From NCBI RefSeq assembly GCF_002165305.2, contig NZ_CP032286.1, forward strand, positions 496,001 through 560,000: a DNA stretch of 64,000 nucleotides. Reading direction: 5' to 3'. Below the pieces are notes generated by a model. The model worked only from the letters and a program-made list of their open reading frames with translations, made no database searches and was not told where the DNA came from. The number at the start of each line of letters is the position of its first letter. Position 1 is the first letter of the stretch. The translations under genes were made by a program, and so were the position numbers. Of this stretch, positions 1 through 12,597 are shown one piece after another. Source of the stretch: Acinetobacter sp. WCHA55. GTDB taxonomy: Bacteria > Pseudomonadota > Gammaproteobacteria > Pseudomonadales > Moraxellaceae.

Positions 1-350
1 CTGAGCGCGTGATGCCAAACTACAATGTGATGGGTATGGCGAAGGCTTCATTAGAAGCGGGTGTACGTTATTTGGCTTCAAGCTTGGGTGCAGAAGGGAT
101 TCGTGTGAATGCGATTTCAGCAGGCCCAATCCGTACTTTGGCGGCATCAGGTATTAAATCGTTCCGTAAAATGTTAGACGTCAATGAAAAAATTTCACCA
201 CTTAAACGTAATGTGACCATTGAAGATGTCGGTAATGCCGCATTATTCCTTTGCTCGCCTTGGGCAAATGGTATTACGGGTGAAATCATGTATGTTGATG
301 CAGGTTTCAACACTGTGGGGATGAGCCCAGACTTGATGCTCGATGACTAA
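1..350 (+). CDS. fabI: Enoyl-[acyl-carrier-protein] reductase FabI, C-terminal part (5' end outside window)
   Basis: The reading frame is open from the window edge to a TAA at 348-350, so only about the last 115 residues are present. They match the end of FabI, the NADH-dependent enoyl-ACP reductase that completes each round of type II fatty acid synthesis in the cytosol. Visible landmarks are the [11 protein letters not shown] stretch, which carries the active-site lysine helix of this short-chain dehydrogenase family, then [18 protein letters not shown], which is nearly invariant in FabI. The C-terminal VDAGFN segment also fits. The ATG/GTG codons near position 9 are internal and not the start. 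A bidirectional hairpin terminator follows directly and separates it from the convergent efflux operon. Confidence 0.95.
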   Translation, partial: ERVMPNYNVMGMAKASLEAGVRYLASSLGAEGIRVNAISAGPIRTLAASGIKSFRKMLDVNEKISPLKRNVTIEDVGNAALFLCSPWANGITGEIMYVDAGFNTVGMSPDLMLDD

Positions 351-367
351 TCGCTTAGTTGAAATGT

Positions 368-396
368 AAAAAACGGCACATGATGTGCCGTTTTTT
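368..396. terminator. Bidirectional intrinsic terminator between fabI and the efflux operon
   Basis: The stem AACGGCACA / TGTGCCGTT with a TGA loop is flanked by an A-run on the left and a T-run on the right. It can therefore end both the plus-strand fabI transcript and the minus-strand macA-macB-OMF transcript. Confidence 0.85.
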
Positions 397-406
397 ATTC
401 TGCTTT

Positions 407-1813
407 TTATTGAAGAAGCTGTTGAATCGGGCTACCGCCGAGTGCTTGCATCAAGGTCACATAAGCGTTGTATTGGCTTTGTTTGGTATTGACCAAGGTT
501 AAGCGCGCAGTACGTGTGGTTTCTTGTTGATCCAACAAGGTTTTTAAAGCCACGGCACCATAGCGATAACGCACTTGGGTCAAACGTTCCACTTTTTCAG
601 CCAGTTCCAAATTCCGCTGTTGCAATTGTACTTGTTGACTCAACTCCGTTCGTGCAGACAGTGCATTTTCCACATCGGCAAAGGCTTGGTACAAGGTCTG
701 ACGATATTGCACGATGGCTTTTTCATAGTCCAATTGACTAATCGCAAGGTCGCGTTTCATATCGTTATATTGCAAGAACGGTAGACTTAAACTTGCGCCT
801 AATGTTAGAGCAGGGGTCTTGAGCAGTTGCGTTAGTGAAGTGCTCGTTGATCCTAGATTCCCTGTCAAACTGATCGAAGGATAATAGCTCGCCGTGGTAG
901 CATCTTTAGTGGCTAAACTCTCACGTAAACGTAGCTCAGCTGCTTTTAAGTCTGGACGGCGCGACAAAATGTCGGCTGGTAAGCCCGCTGCGATACTTGG
1001 TAAAGCTAAACGTGGTAAACGTTGAGGTTCATCAACACTTAACTGCTGTACAGGCATATGCAGTAACACTGCAATTGCGGTACGGGTTTCGACCAAACTT
1101 TGCTGAATTTGACTCAGGCTGGCTTTTTGACTTTGTACGGACTGTTCAGCTTGAGTTAAATCCAGTCCTGATACAGCCCCAGCTTGGTACTGAACTTTAA
1201 CCAAGTCATACAGTTTCTGTGAGGTGGCAAGGCTTTGCTCAGCCGTTGTACGGCTTTCATTATAATAGGCCAACTGCCAATATAGCTTCGCTGTAGTGCC
1301 AATTAAGCTTTGAGCAGTGGCTTGCAAATCTTGCTCGGTGGCAAGAGCTTCCCATCTTTTTGCTTCAGTTTGACTGGCCAATTTACCAAATAAATCGACT
1401 TCATAACTTAGGCCAGCTCCTAAAGACAGGCCACTTGAGCTGTCATTTCCTGAGTTTAAGTCGAACTGATGACCTGTAGATACCGTAGAGCTCACACGTG
1501 GTTTTTGCTGATTTTCTGCAAGTTCTGCTTGTAAGCGCGCTTGCTTTAAGGTCATCCCAGCAACGGCCAGATCGGCATTTTTTGCGAGTACGGCATCGAC
1601 CAGTTGATTGAGCTGTGCATCGCCAAACAACGTCCACCATTGGTCGGTATAAATCGCTTGTTGGCGTTGTTGTGCGGTGACTTTGTCGTACTGAAATTGA
1701 ATCGGCGTCTGTACCGCTGGTGCATGATAAGGTGTTTTAACCACAGCTGCACAGCCAACCAAAGTGCTGCCAAGCAACATCGCGGTACAAAGACGCGTAA
1801 ATAAAAAAGGCAT
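407..1813 (-). CDS. Outer-membrane efflux lipoprotein, NodT/TolC family
   Basis: This 468-residue protein starts with a lipoprotein signal peptide whose lipobox LVGC places the acylated cysteine at residue 21. Two outer-membrane-efflux repeats follow, rich in Q and A heptads, as expected for the coiled-coil alpha-barrel of the NodT branch. PADILSRRPDLKAAE near the middle is a hallmark of the family. It would form the trimeric outer-membrane exit duct for a tripartite pump. It lies 9 bp downstream of macB, so it is very probably the dedicated partner of MacAB, unlike enteric bacteria where MacAB borrows TolC. The substrate cannot be read from the sequence. Confidence 0.9.
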   Translation of the reverse strand: MPFLFTRLCTAMLLGSTLVGCAAVVKTPYHAPAVQTPIQFQYDKVTAQQRQQAIYTDQWWTLFGDAQLNQLVDAVLAKNADLAVAGMTLKQARLQAELAENQQKPRVSSTVSTGHQFDLNSGNDSSSGLSLGAGLSYEVDLFGKLASQTEAKRWEALATEQDLQATAQSLIGTTAKLYWQLAYYNESRTTAEQSLATSQKLYDLVKVQYQAGAVSGLDLTQAEQSVQSQKASLSQIQQSLVETRTAIAVLLHMPVQQLSVDEPQRLPRLALPSIAAGLPADILSRRPDLKAAELRLRESLATKDATTASYYPSISLTGNLGSTSTSLTQLLKTPALTLGASLSLPFLQYNDMKRDLAISQLDYEKAIVQYRQTLYQAFADVENALSARTELSQQVQLQQRNLELAEKVERLTQVRYRYGAVALKTLLDQQETTRTARLTLVNTKQSQYNAYVTLMQALGGSPIQQLLQ

Positions 1814-1822
1814 ATTTTTTCC

Positions 1823-3814
1823 TTATTCTCTGGCAAGTGCTGCAACAGGGTCGAGTTTGGCTGCATTTTTTGCAGGCAAGAAACCAAACACCACACCAAT
1901 TAATGTCGAGCATACAAATGCGGCGATAATGGAGGTGGTTGAGTAAGCAACCCCAAAATTACCCCCAGCAAATTTTTGAATGATTTGTCCTAGACCCAGC
2001 GAGAGCAATACGCCTAACACCCCACCAATCAGGCAGACTAAGATGGCTTCAATCAGGAACTGTTGCAAAATATCACTTTGACGTGCACCCACTGCCATCC
2101 GAACCCCAATTTCTTGCGTGCGTTCGGTCACTGAAACCAACATAATATTCATTACACCGATACCACCTACTACCAAAGAAATCACGGCAATTGCAGAAAC
2201 CAATAGGGTCATGGTGCTGGTGGTTTTTTCAATGGTTTGGCGAATACTGTCACTGTTCATGGTGAACACATCTTGTTGACCATGACGCAAGGTGAGTAGG
2301 TTCACAATTGCGTTTTCAGCTGCGCTCGTGGAGTATTTATCATTGATTTGCACCACGATATTGCGCACATTACTTTGACCGAGCATACGACTCATTACTG
2401 TCGTGTAAGGCATATAGACATTTAATGTGTCATCAGAACCCATAGCACTGGTTTGCGGTTCGACGATACCAATAATTCGTGCAGGAACACTGCCCAAAAG
2501 TACGACTTGCCCAATTGGATTACTGCCATCACTAAAAAACTGTTTTTGTGTATTGGTATCAATGACCACGTCTTGGGTGCGGTCACGGACGCTCCGCTGG
2601 TCAAAGGTTTGCCCATTTTTGAAGGTCAGGCCTTTCACTGTGAAATAATCGCCACCGACGCCATTAATGGTGGCATTGGCTTCACTTTGTTGATAGCGAA
2701 TGGTTTTGGATGAACTCACCATTGGACTGACCGCACTCACATACGGTTGGGTGGCGAGCGCTTCAGCATCGGCAGGAACAAGGGTTTTAAAGTTGGCCGT
2801 TTTGGAGTTATCACCAAAACCGCGACCTTGGAACACCGTAATAGTATTGGTGCCTAAACTACTGATGTTACTTAAAATCTGCTGTTGTGATCCATTGCCT
2901 AAAGCCACCACTGTCACGACTGATGCAATTCCGATGATAATGCCGAGCATGGTCAAAAAGGTTCGCATGCGGTGTGCATTCATCGACAAAAGTGCCATAC
3001 GGAAGGCTTCACCTAAACGGTCGAGCAGGGAACGCCATGCGGAGACACTTTTATTTTTTTCTTGTTGGGCTGAAATCGCAGTTTCTGCATCAGGGTCGTT
3101 GTGTAGTTCAGTGTCGTGCTTAGGTTGATTGACACGGTCTGCAATGATTTGCCCATCGCTGATCTCGATAATCCGTGAGGCATTTTTTGCCACTTGCATA
3201 TCATGGGTCACCAAAATAATGGTATGGCCTGCGGCATTTAGTTCACGCAAAATCCGCATCACTTCCACGCCACTATGCGAGTCTAGGGCACCTGTTGGTT
3301 CGTCAGCGAGAATGACATCACCACCATTCATCAAGGCACGTGCAATAGAGACACGTTGTTGCTGCCCGCCAGAAAGTTGACTTGGTCGGTTTTGGGTTTT
3401 ATTGCCCAGCCCTAATTCTGTCAGTAACGCAGTGGCACGTTGTTTACGCGCATACGGTGTTGCACCTGCATAAACGGCAGGGACTTCAACATTACCTTCT
3501 GCGGTTAAGTCGCCTAAAAGGTGGTAACGCTGGAAAATAAAACCAAAATATTCACGACGTAATTCGGCCAACTGATCCGGTTCGAGTTTACCAGTTTCGC
3601 GACCATTGACCTGATAACTCCCAGAGGTCGGGCGGTCGAGACAGCCCAAAATATTCATCAGGGTGGATTTACCTGAACCCGATTGGCCGACAATGGCAAC
3701 CAATTCACCTTCGTAAATGGTCAGGTCAATGCCTTTGAGAATTTGGACAGTACTTTCACCAGCTGGAAACTCTCGCACCAAATTGCTGACTTCAAGCAAG
3801 GCTTTTTTGGTCAT
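1823..3814 (-). CDS. macB: MacB-type ABC transporter, fused ATPase and permease
   Basis: A 663-residue fusion of an N-terminal ABC ATPase and a C-terminal FtsX/MacB-type membrane domain. The ATPase shows Walker [10 protein letters not shown] (43-51), signature LSGGQ (147-151) and Walker B ILADE (168-172). One membrane helix near residues 275-300 is followed by a large periplasmic domain, then three helpers near the C-terminus. This is the MacB layout. MacB works as a mechanotransmitting dimer that drives export of periplasmic substrates such as macrolides, lipopeptides or siderophores through MacA and an outer-membrane factor. It starts 2 bp after the macA stop and is clearly co-transcribed with macA and the NodT-family gene. 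Confidence 0.95.
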   Translation of the reverse strand: MTKKALLEVSNLVREFPAGESTVQILKGIDLTIYEGELVAIVGQSGSGKSTLMNILGCLDRPTSGSYQVNGRETGKLEPDQLAELRREYFGFIFQRYHLLGDLTAEGNVEVPAVYAGATPYARKQRATALLTELGLGNKTQNRPSQLSGGQQQRVSIARALMNGGDVILADEPTGALDSHSGVEVMRILRELNAAGHTIILVTHDMQVAKNASRIIEISDGQIIADRVNQPKHDTELHNDPDAETAISAQQEKNKSVSAWRSLLDRLGEAFRMALLSMNAHRMRTFLTMLGIIIGIASVVTVVALGNGSQQQILSNISSLGTNTITVFQGRGFGDNSKTANFKTLVPADAEALATQPYVSAVSPMVSSSKTIRYQQSEANATINGVGGDYFTVKGLTFKNGQTFDQRSVRDRTQDVVIDTNTQKQFFSDGSNPIGQVVLLGSVPARIIGIVEPQTSAMGSDDTLNVYMPYTTVMSRMLGQSNVRNIVVQINDKYSTSAAENAIVNLLTLRHGQQDVFTMNSDSIRQTIEKTTSTMTLLVSAIAVISLVVGGIGVMNIMLVSVTERTQEIGVRMAVGARQSDILQQFLIEAILVCLIGGVLGVLLSLGLGQIIQKFAGGNFGVAYSTTSIIAAFVCSTLIGVVFGFLPAKNAAKLDPVAALARE

Positions 3815-3816
3815 GC

Positions 3817-5151
3817 TTACATTCCCATTGGTGGACTGTTACGACGGCGGTTGCTGCTGTTGGCAGAAGCTGCAGAGTTCTCCGAACTGTCTGCAATCAC
3901 TACTTGATCACCTTCTTTTAAGCCTGCAAGCACTTGTGCATTGACGCGGTTATTGATACCCACCAGAATTTGTTTTGGTTGAGCTGAGCCGTCCGCTTGT
4001 AAGACACGAACCACGCTCAGCGTAGCTTTACCTTCTTTGACCAATTGTTGTTGCGCTGCATTTAAATTCAGACGTTCAAGTCGCGGACCTTGAGGTCGGT
4101 CTGAGTCCGATTTGCTTTGTGGCGACGATGCCGCTTGCGTATTTGAACCACTGTTACGCTTTGTATTTGCAGGACGAGTGGAAATTGCAGAAGAAGGGAC
4201 TAATAAGGCATTTTTTGCGGAATCGAGCACAATGTAGACTTGTGCAGTCATATCAATACGTAGCTTGCCATCATGGTTGGGTACATCAAACAGCGCATTG
4301 TAGTAAATTGCAGTGCTGGTTGATGTGCTGGTGGTACTTTCGTCGGTAATCGAGTCTGGCGCAGGTTCAACCTGACGTAGGCTGGCATAACGCTTGCTGT
4401 CATCACCTAAAGTGGTGAAATAAACCTGTTGGCCTTTTTCAACTTTCATGATGTCCGCTTCACTAACCTGCGCCTTAATGGTCATATTTTGCAATTTTGC
4501 AATTTTAACAATGGTCGGTGCACTTTGATTGGCGTTTACTGTTTGACCTTCTTCAGTCACGATCGCCACCACAGTACCATCAGTCGGTGCCACAATGCGG
4601 GTATAACCGATATTGGTTTGAGCAGTCGACTTAGTCACCTTTGCAGATTCAATCTGTGCATCAATGGCCTTAATCTGTGCTTGCGCTGTTTTATAGCTAG
4701 CCTCAGCCGATTCTAATTCTGCTTTTGATGTGGCATCTTGTGCATACATTTGCTGTTGACGTTTATATGCCAGTTGCGCCTCATTAAGATTGGCTTCCTG
4801 TTGTAGACGCTGCGCTTGCAAATTTTTAATGTTGGCTTCTGCTGTTTTAAAGCTGTTTTCTTGGGTGGTTGAATCAATTTGCGCAATTAATTGACCTTGT
4901 TTAACTTCATCACCCAGTTGCACATACATTTTCTGTACTTGACCTGAGACCTGTGCGCCGACACTCACCAGTTTGGTTGCATCTAGAGTACCTGTCGCCA
5001 ATACTGTATTTTCAAGATCACCACGAGTGACCGATTCACTAATATACTGTGGTTGTTCTTGTTTTGGTTTGAAGTATGTCCACGCGACATAAGCAAGTAC
5101 GGCAACACACAGTACCGTAATAACCATTTTGACAGCTTTTATTTTTTGCAT
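3817..5151 (-). CDS. macA: MacA-type periplasmic adaptor (membrane fusion protein)
   Basis: A 444-residue HlyD/MacA-type adaptor. An N-terminal membrane anchor (about 9-26) precedes a lipoyl half-motif ([11 protein letters not shown]), a long helical hairpin rich in Q, A and E (about 90-185), the second lipoyl half ([12 protein letters not shown]) and beta-barrel domains. The C-terminus has a low-complexity S/N/R tail and an [16 protein letters not shown] linker insertion. It bridges MacB and the outer-membrane factor in the periplasm. It is the first gene of the three-gene operon. There is no convincing Shine-Dalgarno sequence before the ATG. A candidate promoter and a Fur-box-like site lie in the 115-bp upstream gap. 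Confidence 0.93.
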   Translation of the reverse strand: MQKIKAVKMVITVLCVAVLAYVAWTYFKPKQEQPQYISESVTRGDLENTVLATGTLDATKLVSVGAQVSGQVQKMYVQLGDEVKQGQLIAQIDSTTQENSFKTAEANIKNLQAQRLQQEANLNEAQLAYKRQQQMYAQDATSKAELESAEASYKTAQAQIKAIDAQIESAKVTKSTAQTNIGYTRIVAPTDGTVVAIVTEEGQTVNANQSAPTIVKIAKLQNMTIKAQVSEADIMKVEKGQQVYFTTLGDDSKRYASLRQVEPAPDSITDESTTSTSTSTAIYYNALFDVPNHDGKLRIDMTAQVYIVLDSAKNALLVPSSAISTRPANTKRNSGSNTQAASSPQSKSDSDRPQGPRLERLNLNAAQQQLVKEGKATLSVVRVLQADGSAQPKQILVGINNRVNAQVLAGLKEGDQVVIADSSENSAASANSSNRRRNSPPMGM

Positions 5152-5181
5152 TGGAATCAGGGAGTAAACAGAATTGCAGAT

Positions 5182-5246
5182 AGTATAAAAGCGAAATACG
5201 GATAAATCGTGAATTTTTTGAACAAATAGAAATGATTATTATTTTT
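5182..5246 (-). promoter_or_regulatory. Candidate macA promoter -10 element and Fur-box-like site
   Basis: On the minus strand a TATACT hexamer (5182-5187) lies 30 bp before the macA start and could be a -10 box. Further upstream, 5228-5246 read on the minus strand matches the 19-bp Fur consensus at 13 of 19 positions, including the core AATAATCATT. No good -35 hexamer is seen. The Fur assignment is inference from the match alone. Confidence 0.35.
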
Positions 5247-5266
5247 AAAAGACTGATTGCTACAAT

Positions 5267-6256
5267 TTAAGCGGGAAAGAGTGATTTTCCACACAGCGTC
5301 GCAATGGCTTGCATCACGACATGTTCAGCATTTTCATGACCCAAACCTTTAATCGAAGCATCAATGCGAAGTAAGAGACTAGGCCACGTTAAAAAGCACT
5401 GCGGGTTCAGTCGACGTAAGGCGTGTTGATAGACGCTGACTTTATTTTTCCAAATTCCCAGTTGCAGTGCATTTTGCGGTTGCTCAAACAGTTGCATGAG
5501 TAAACGCATTTCTTTACTAATGCTCCATAAAATCAGACTGAGAGCTTCACCCGAGGCAATCAGATATTGGTAAATTTTAATGGATTGTGCCAGATTGCCC
5601 TCGAGCAGAGCATCACTCAAGTCGAAAGTGCTATAGCGGGATTGGTCTTGTAAGCAGGCATGTAAATGATCAATTTGAATTAGCTCAACATCAGCAAAGG
5701 TATCGCTGACACGCATTAAGCTATTTTTAGCTGCAAGTAAGTTGTGTTCATGGTGCTGTTCTAACCACTGCCATGCATCCTGACTCAGTTTAACCCCAAG
5801 CTTATCTGCTTCAATACTCAAAATCTGTTGACGATCACGCGGATAATTCGCGGTCAGAGCAACATGCACACCATTGGCTTCAACGGTTTGGAAAAAGCTC
5901 GTTTTTAGGCTAGCGCTGTCCTGTTTTGGCATCACCACCAAAAGCAAGTTTTGCTCATTGCTTTGGATATAGCTTTTTAGTAACTTTAAAGCGTTAGCAT
6001 CGGGCTTAATATTGCCATGAACTTCAATGGCAAGCTGGCTTGAAAATAAGGACAAGCTATTGAGCGCATTAAAGACATTTTTCCAGTCATTGACATTGCT
6101 AATGTCATGTCGTTGTCGTTCAATCTCTTGCTTTTGCCAACTTGCTCGAAATGCATCCAGTAAATTTTGCTCAAGCAATGGTTCTTGACCTTGCATAATC
6201 CACGCGCCGCGAGCTTCATCGACACGTTTTAAGGCTTGCAAATAGTCAAGTTTCAT
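5267..6256 (-). CDS. holA: DNA polymerase III subunit delta
   Basis: The 329 residues match HolA, the delta subunit of the clamp-loader complex that opens the beta sliding clamp. The N-terminal part begins MKLDYLQALKR and contains the GAWIMQGQEPLLEQ segment, which corresponds to the usual 'GdEpLLiqE' clamp-interacting start. The IASGEALSLILWSISKE stretch near residue 235 is typical of the C-terminal collar domain. It is the last gene of leuS-lptE-holA, starting 9 bp after lptE, a linkage widely conserved in gammaproteobacteria. Length agrees with the family (about 330-345). Confidence 0.93.
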   Translation of the reverse strand: MKLDYLQALKRVDEARGAWIMQGQEPLLEQNLLDAFRASWQKQEIERQRHDISNVNDWKNVFNALNSLSLFSSQLAIEVHGNIKPDANALKLLKSYIQSNEQNLLLVVMPKQDSASLKTSFFQTVEANGVHVALTANYPRDRQQILSIEADKLGVKLSQDAWQWLEQHHEHNLLAAKNSLMRVSDTFADVELIQIDHLHACLQDQSRYSTFDLSDALLEGNLAQSIKIYQYLIASGEALSLILWSISKEMRLLMQLFEQPQNALQLGIWKNKVSVYQHALRRLNPQCFLTWPSLLLRIDASIKGLGHENAEHVVMQAIATLCGKSLFPA

Positions 6257-6265
6257 TGTTAAACC

Positions 6266-6775
6266 TTACTGCTGTGCCGGTGGTAGGCGGTTCAGTGAAA
6301 TTTGACGCACAATTTGCTGCGCGACATCATCCACAATGACTTGATTTAAATAGTTTTTCTCTTGGTCATCAGTGTTGACGGTTTCAACGTTATATTGATA
6401 ACTACGCGTTGCAACTACGGTCCGTGGTTCAGTCAGTGCACGGCCTTGCGCATCTTCAATACGGAAGGTGACATTGAGGCGTAATAACACTTCAATCAGT
6501 TTACCGTTCAGCTCTAAACGCTGCGGTTTATAGTCTAGCACGCGAAGCACATAGGCATCTGAACCACTGCTTAGCTGTACACCCGATGCACCTAAATAAA
6601 TGGCTAATTTTTCATGCAGTTCATCGGTGTTCTTCGGAAGCACCAAATTCATTTTTGAATAAGCAATCGGCGTTGCGCTTGGATTGGTGCCTTTTAAATG
6701 AAAGCCACACCCGACTAAGCCAGCACTTAGGCCACAAGTTAAAACAATAGCTGCCAAACATTTGCCTAAATGCAT
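6266..6775 (-). CDS. lptE: LPS-assembly lipoprotein LptE
   Basis: A small outer-membrane lipoprotein of 169 residues that plugs the LptD barrel and is required for LPS/LOS insertion. The signal peptide ends in LVGC with the lipidated cysteine at residue 23, followed by GFHLKG, the characteristic LptE start. The ATG at 6775 was preferred over an in-frame start at 6838 because an AGAGGA ribosome-binding site lies nine bases before it and the signal peptide then begins correctly. It lies between leuS and holA as in most gammaproteobacteria. Confidence 0.93.
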   Translation of the reverse strand: MHLGKCLAAIVLTCGLSAGLVGCGFHLKGTNPSATPIAYSKMNLVLPKNTDELHEKLAIYLGASGVQLSSGSDAYVLRVLDYKPQRLELNGKLIEVLLRLNVTFRIEDAQGRALTEPRTVVATRSYQYNVETVNTDDQEKNYLNQVIVDDVAQQIVRQISLNRLPPAQQ

Positions 6776-6835
6776 GTGTTGTCCTCTGTTTGCTCTTTTT
6801 GATAAAAGAAAAATAATATGTCGTGATTGTATGTG

Positions 6836-6864
6836 CAAAGCCCGTTGGCTGGCAACGGGCTTTG
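6836..6864. repeat. Hairpin in the leuS-lptE spacer
   Basis: An 11-bp perfect stem (CAAAGCCCGTT / AACGGGCTTTG) with a 7-base loop. Neither side has a strong T-run, so it is a weak terminator at best, or an mRNA processing or stability hairpin between leuS and lptE. Confidence 0.5.
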
Positions 6865-6891
6865 TTTGGGTTTTGTTTGTCGTTTATCATT

Positions 6892-6982
6892 TCCCCCTCT
6901 TTTTAAAAGAGGTGAGAAGCAATGCTTTGCAAGGGAGATTTCTAATAAAATTCCACCAAGCCTCTCTTTATAAAAGGGAGGC
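6892..6982. repeat. REP-like intergenic palindromic element downstream of leuS
   Basis: Two purine/pyrimidine palindromes are separated by about 50 bp. The first is CCTCTTTT-T-AAAAGAGG (6896-6912) and the second CCTCTCTTT-ATA-AAAGGGAGG (6961-6981). The polypyrimidine/polypurine hairpins and the AAGGGAGATTT segment between them look like a dispersed Acinetobacter intergenic repeat. A related single palindrome occurs at 13100-13121. The identity as a dispersed repeat is inference. Confidence 0.45.
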
Positions 6983-6991
6983 TCAAAGACC

Positions 6992-9670
<2,679 letters not shown>

Positions 9671-9735
9671 CTAAAAGTGAATTTTGCGCAGGAAATTAAA
9701 CAAGCTAAAAATAAATCTGGAATCGCGCGGAATGA

Positions 9736-10101
9736 TTAAACTGCAGGGCGGACCTGTTGGCCTTGTTGAAGTGCTTCATTCGCTTCACGTCGTTGATTTT
9801 CTAAATCAACCGCTGGTGCTGGGGCAGCACTTGGTACAGCATTGGGAGGGGCTGGTACAGTATTTGGAATATTGGCAGGTGGTGGTGCTTCCGATGATGC
9901 AGGTTGTGGAGGATTTTTCCAACCATAGGTATCGACTTTGCCTTTTTTCTTTGCTGTTTTTGGTGGAGGTGTTGTGGTGTAATGTGTCGAGCCTTGGTTA
10001 TCAACCCACTTATAATAAGTTTTAGCGAAGCTTTGTGTGCTGCCCATTACAAGCCCCATTCCCACCAAACATGCTGCTATTTTTGCAAACTGAATGCTCA
10101 T
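9736..10101 (-). CDS. DUF4124-domain exported protein
   Basis: A 121-residue protein with a signal peptide (about 1-26, ending STQSFA-K). The following segment KTYYKWVDNQGSTHYTTTPP is the typical DUF4124 motif, a short beta-rich module of unknown function found in secreted proteobacterial proteins. The rest is a proline- and alanine-rich, probably disordered tail (PPPKTAKKKG, then PAS/PAP repeats). An AAAGGA ribosome-binding site lies upstream. It sits alone between leuS and the ilv operon. The domain call is reasonably firm; the function is unknown. Confidence 0.8.
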   Translation of the reverse strand: MSIQFAKIAACLVGMGLVMGSTQSFAKTYYKWVDNQGSTHYTTTPPPKTAKKKGKVDTYGWKNPPQPASSEAPPPANIPNTVPAPPNAVPSAAPAPAVDLENQRREANEALQQGQQVRPAV

Positions 10102-10869
10102 CTACCATTGTCCTTTTTATATCCGTAGTCATTGGATTTTATCGGGTTTATCGTTGCCGTTATTTTATGCCAATTTGAGAACAATAAGCAGTGTTTGACA
10201 CGTTTTTCATCTGAGTTTTTTGAAATATTTTGCAGGTCAAATCCTCAGTTTAATGCGTGAAATATGCGATATGACACAGTATGAAAATAAGAAGGTTATG
10301 CTAAAACCTGATGTACAAATGCTGATCTATACTTAAAAATGAAAAACTTGAGATAGATGTTGAATTTAAATTTGGGTGAATATCTTATTAAACTTATTTA
10401 TGGGTTTTATTATGTTTTTTTATTAGTAAATTCAGTGGAATAGAAATCTAATTGTTTTTGCACTAAAAAACATAGGAAAAGTGGCTTAGTTCCCTTTGTC
10501 CGCGATGAATAAAAAATAAACGCTCTGTAAATAAACAAAAAAAAGCTAATTTTTAAACTTGACTTTAGTCACGAAACTCCTAAAAATGCTGTCTTTAGTT
10601 TTATATGCCTTTACTCGATCACCCTTCGATAAAGTGTCATTTCATGCAATGGACACGCTTTCTAGCCGAGACCGTGAACAAAGTAAAAAAATGTGTTTAT
10701 CCCAACACGTTTTAGATCTCATATTGCTCAAACAGCATACAGATCAGAATTTTTTCCTATTGCTATGAAAACTAAGAAATATGTGTGCTATAACAGTGCA
10801 GACAATCAATGAATGAAACACTGCTGGTGCCTTCCACCATTGCAGTGATAAAGATTAGGGTGAATCACG
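10102..10869. other. Long upstream region of the ilvIHC operon
   Basis: This 768-bp AT-rich stretch has no convincing protein gene. An open frame at 10559-10768 lacks a ribosome-binding site and family resemblance. The DUF4124 gene promoter must lie at the left end. A candidate ilv promoter (10786-10794) and a possible leader ORF (10809-10892) lie at the right end. The size suggests regulatory DNA, but no operator could be identified. Confidence 0.5.
10786..10794 (+). promoter_or_regulatory. Candidate extended -10 promoter of ilvIHC
   Basis: TGCTATAAC is an extended -10 element (TG, one base, TATAAC) without an obvious -35. It would start transcription near 10801, about 70 bases before the ilvI start. 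Confidence 0.35.
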
Positions 10870-10892
10870 TTGGAACTTTTATCTGGTGGTGA
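10809..10892 (+). CDS. Possible ilv leader peptide (27 codons), overlapping the ilvI start
   Basis: An ATG-initiated 27-codon frame ends in TGA at 10890-10892, 20 bp inside ilvI in another frame. Ten of its 27 codons are Leu, Val or Ile (including TLLV, AVIKI and RVNHV), the amino acids made by the operon. That would fit a translational leader that senses branched-chain aminoacyl-tRNA. Against it: no clear ribosome-binding site and no obvious terminator/antiterminator pair. Treat it as a candidate only. Confidence 0.25.
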   Translation: MNETLLVPSTIAVIKIRVNHVGTFIWW

Positions 10893-12597
10893 AATGCTCG
10901 TTCGCGCATTGGCGGACGAAGGCGTTGAACATGTATTTGGATACCCAGGCGGCGCAGTTTTACATATCTACGACGCGTTCTTTCAACAAGACAAAATCAA
11001 TCATTACCTTGTGCGCCATGAACAAGCTGCTGGTCATATGGCAGATGCTTACTCACGCGTAACAGGTAAGACGGGCGTGGTCCTCGTGACTTCAGGTCCG
11101 GGTGCAACCAATACTGTGACTCCAATCGCAACGGCTTATATGGACTCAATCCCAATGGTGATTTTGTCTGGTCAGGTTGCGTCACATTTAATTGGTGAAG
11201 ATGCATTCCAAGAAACAGATATGGTCGGTATTTCTCGTCCGATCGTAAAGCATAGTTTCCAAGTGCGCCATGCCAGCGAAATTCCTTCGATTATTAAGAA
11301 AGCTTTTTATATCGCGTCTTCAGGTCGTCCAGGTCCAGTTGTGGTCGATATTCCGAAAGATGCGACTAACCCTGCTGAGAAATTTGCTTACGAATACCCA
11401 GAAAAAGTGAAGATGCGTTCGTATCAACCGCCGCATCGTGGTCACTCAGGTCAAATTCGTAAAGCCATTGAAGAGCTGATCCATGCTAAACGTCCTGTAA
11501 TTTATACTGGCGGTGGCGTGGTTCAAGGTAATGCATCAGAACAGTTGACTGAGTTGGCGCATATTCTAGGCTTCCCAGTCACCAATACATTGATGGGTCT
11601 TGGTGCATTTCCAGGCAATGATCCACAATTTATTGGTATGTTGGGTATGCATGGTACGTATGAAGCCAATATGACCATGCACAATGCCGATGTGATTTTG
11701 TGTATCGGTGCGCGTTTCGATGACCGTGTAACCAATAATCCAGCAAAATTCTGTCCAAATGCTAAAGTGATTCATATTGACATCGACCCAGCGACGATTT
11801 CAAAAACTATCATGGCGCATATCCCAATCGTGGGTGCGGTAGAACCAGTCCTTCAAGAAATGTTGACACAGTTGAAACAAATGAATGTGTCTAAACCAAA
11901 TCCTGAAGACATAGCTGCTTGGTGGGCGCAAATCAATGAATGGCGTAAAGTTCATGGCATGCGTTATGAGTCAGGTGCAAATGGTGTAATGAAACCACAA
12001 CAAGTGGTGGAAGCACTAGATAAAATCACCAATGGTGAAGCGATCATTACTTCTGATGTAGGTCAGCATCAAATGTTTGCTGCGAACTATTATAAGTATA
12101 AACGTCCGCGCCAATGGGTGAACTCTGGTGGCCTAGGCACCATGGGTGTAGGTTTACCCTATGCGATGGCGGCGAAATTGGCTTTCCCTGATCAACAAGT
12201 GGTATGTATCACAGGTGAAGCATCGATTCAGATGTGTATTCAAGAGCTTTCGACGTGTAAGCAATATGGCCTAAATGTAAAAATCCTCTGCTTGAATAAC
12301 CAAGCTTTAGGGATGGTAAAGCAGTGGCAAGATATGAACTATGAAGGACGTCATTCGAGTTCTTATATCGATTCATTGCCTGACTTCCCTAAATTAATGG
12401 AAGCGTATGGTCACGTTGGCATTCAAATTGACCATGCGGATGAGCTAGAGTCGAAGCTTGCTGAAGCAATGGCAATCAACGATAAATGTGTATTTATTAA
12501 TGTGATGGTTGACCGCACAGAGCATGTTTATCCAATGCTTATTGCAGGTCAGTCAATGCAAGATATGTGGTTAGGCAAAGGGGAGCGCACGTCATGA
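10870..12597 (+). CDS. ilvI: Acetolactate synthase (acetohydroxyacid synthase) large subunit
   Basis: A 575-residue ThDP-dependent catalytic subunit that condenses pyruvate with pyruvate or 2-ketobutyrate, the first common step of valine, leucine and isoleucine synthesis. The start is TTG, with AGGGTG seven bases before it. The catalytic glutamate is E51 in [11 protein letters not shown], followed by SGPGATN. The ThDP/Mg motif near residue 448 reads GEAS, then [13 protein letters not shown], so glutamate replaces the usual aspartate of GDGS. It overlaps the small-subunit gene by 4 bp, indicating translational coupling. Confidence 0.95.
   Translation: MELLSGGEMLVRALADEGVEHVFGYPGGAVLHIYDAFFQQDKINHYLVRHEQAAGHMADAYSRVTGKTGVVLVTSGPGATNTVTPIATAYMDSIPMVILSGQVASHLIGEDAFQETDMVGISRPIVKHSFQVRHASEIPSIIKKAFYIASSGRPGPVVVDIPKDATNPAEKFAYEYPEKVKMRSYQPPHRGHSGQIRKAIEELIHAKRPVIYTGGGVVQGNASEQLTELAHILGFPVTNTLMGLGAFPGNDPQFIGMLGMHGTYEANMTMHNADVILCIGARFDDRVTNNPAKFCPNAKVIHIDIDPATISKTIMAHIPIVGAVEPVLQEMLTQLKQMNVSKPNPEDIAAWWAQINEWRKVHGMRYESGANGVMKPQQVVEALDKITNGEAIITSDVGQHQMFAANYYKYKRPRQWVNSGGLGTMGVGLPYAMAAKLAFPDQQVVCITGEASIQMCIQELSTCKQYGLNVKILCLNNQALGMVKQWQDMNYEGRHSSSYIDSLPDFPKLMEAYGHVGIQIDHADELESKLAEAMAINDKCVFINVMVDRTEHVYPMLIAGQSMQDMWLGKGERTS

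Noticed and set aside
1552..1899. 115-codon frame overlapping the start of the outer-membrane factor gene
   Set aside because: Different phase of the same strand over the macB-OMF junction; it conflicts with two well-supported genes.
2700..3128. 142-codon frame antisense to macB
   Set aside because: Shadow of the macB periplasmic and linker region, with no supporting signals.
9684..10025. 113-codon plus-strand frame across the DUF4124 gene
   Set aside because: The minus-strand DUF4124 gene has a signal peptide, a domain motif and a ribosome-binding site; the antisense frame has none of these.
10559..10768. 69-codon open frame in the ilv upstream region
   Set aside because: No ribosome-binding site, no recognisable family and no coding-like composition; it probably occurs by chance in regulatory DNA.
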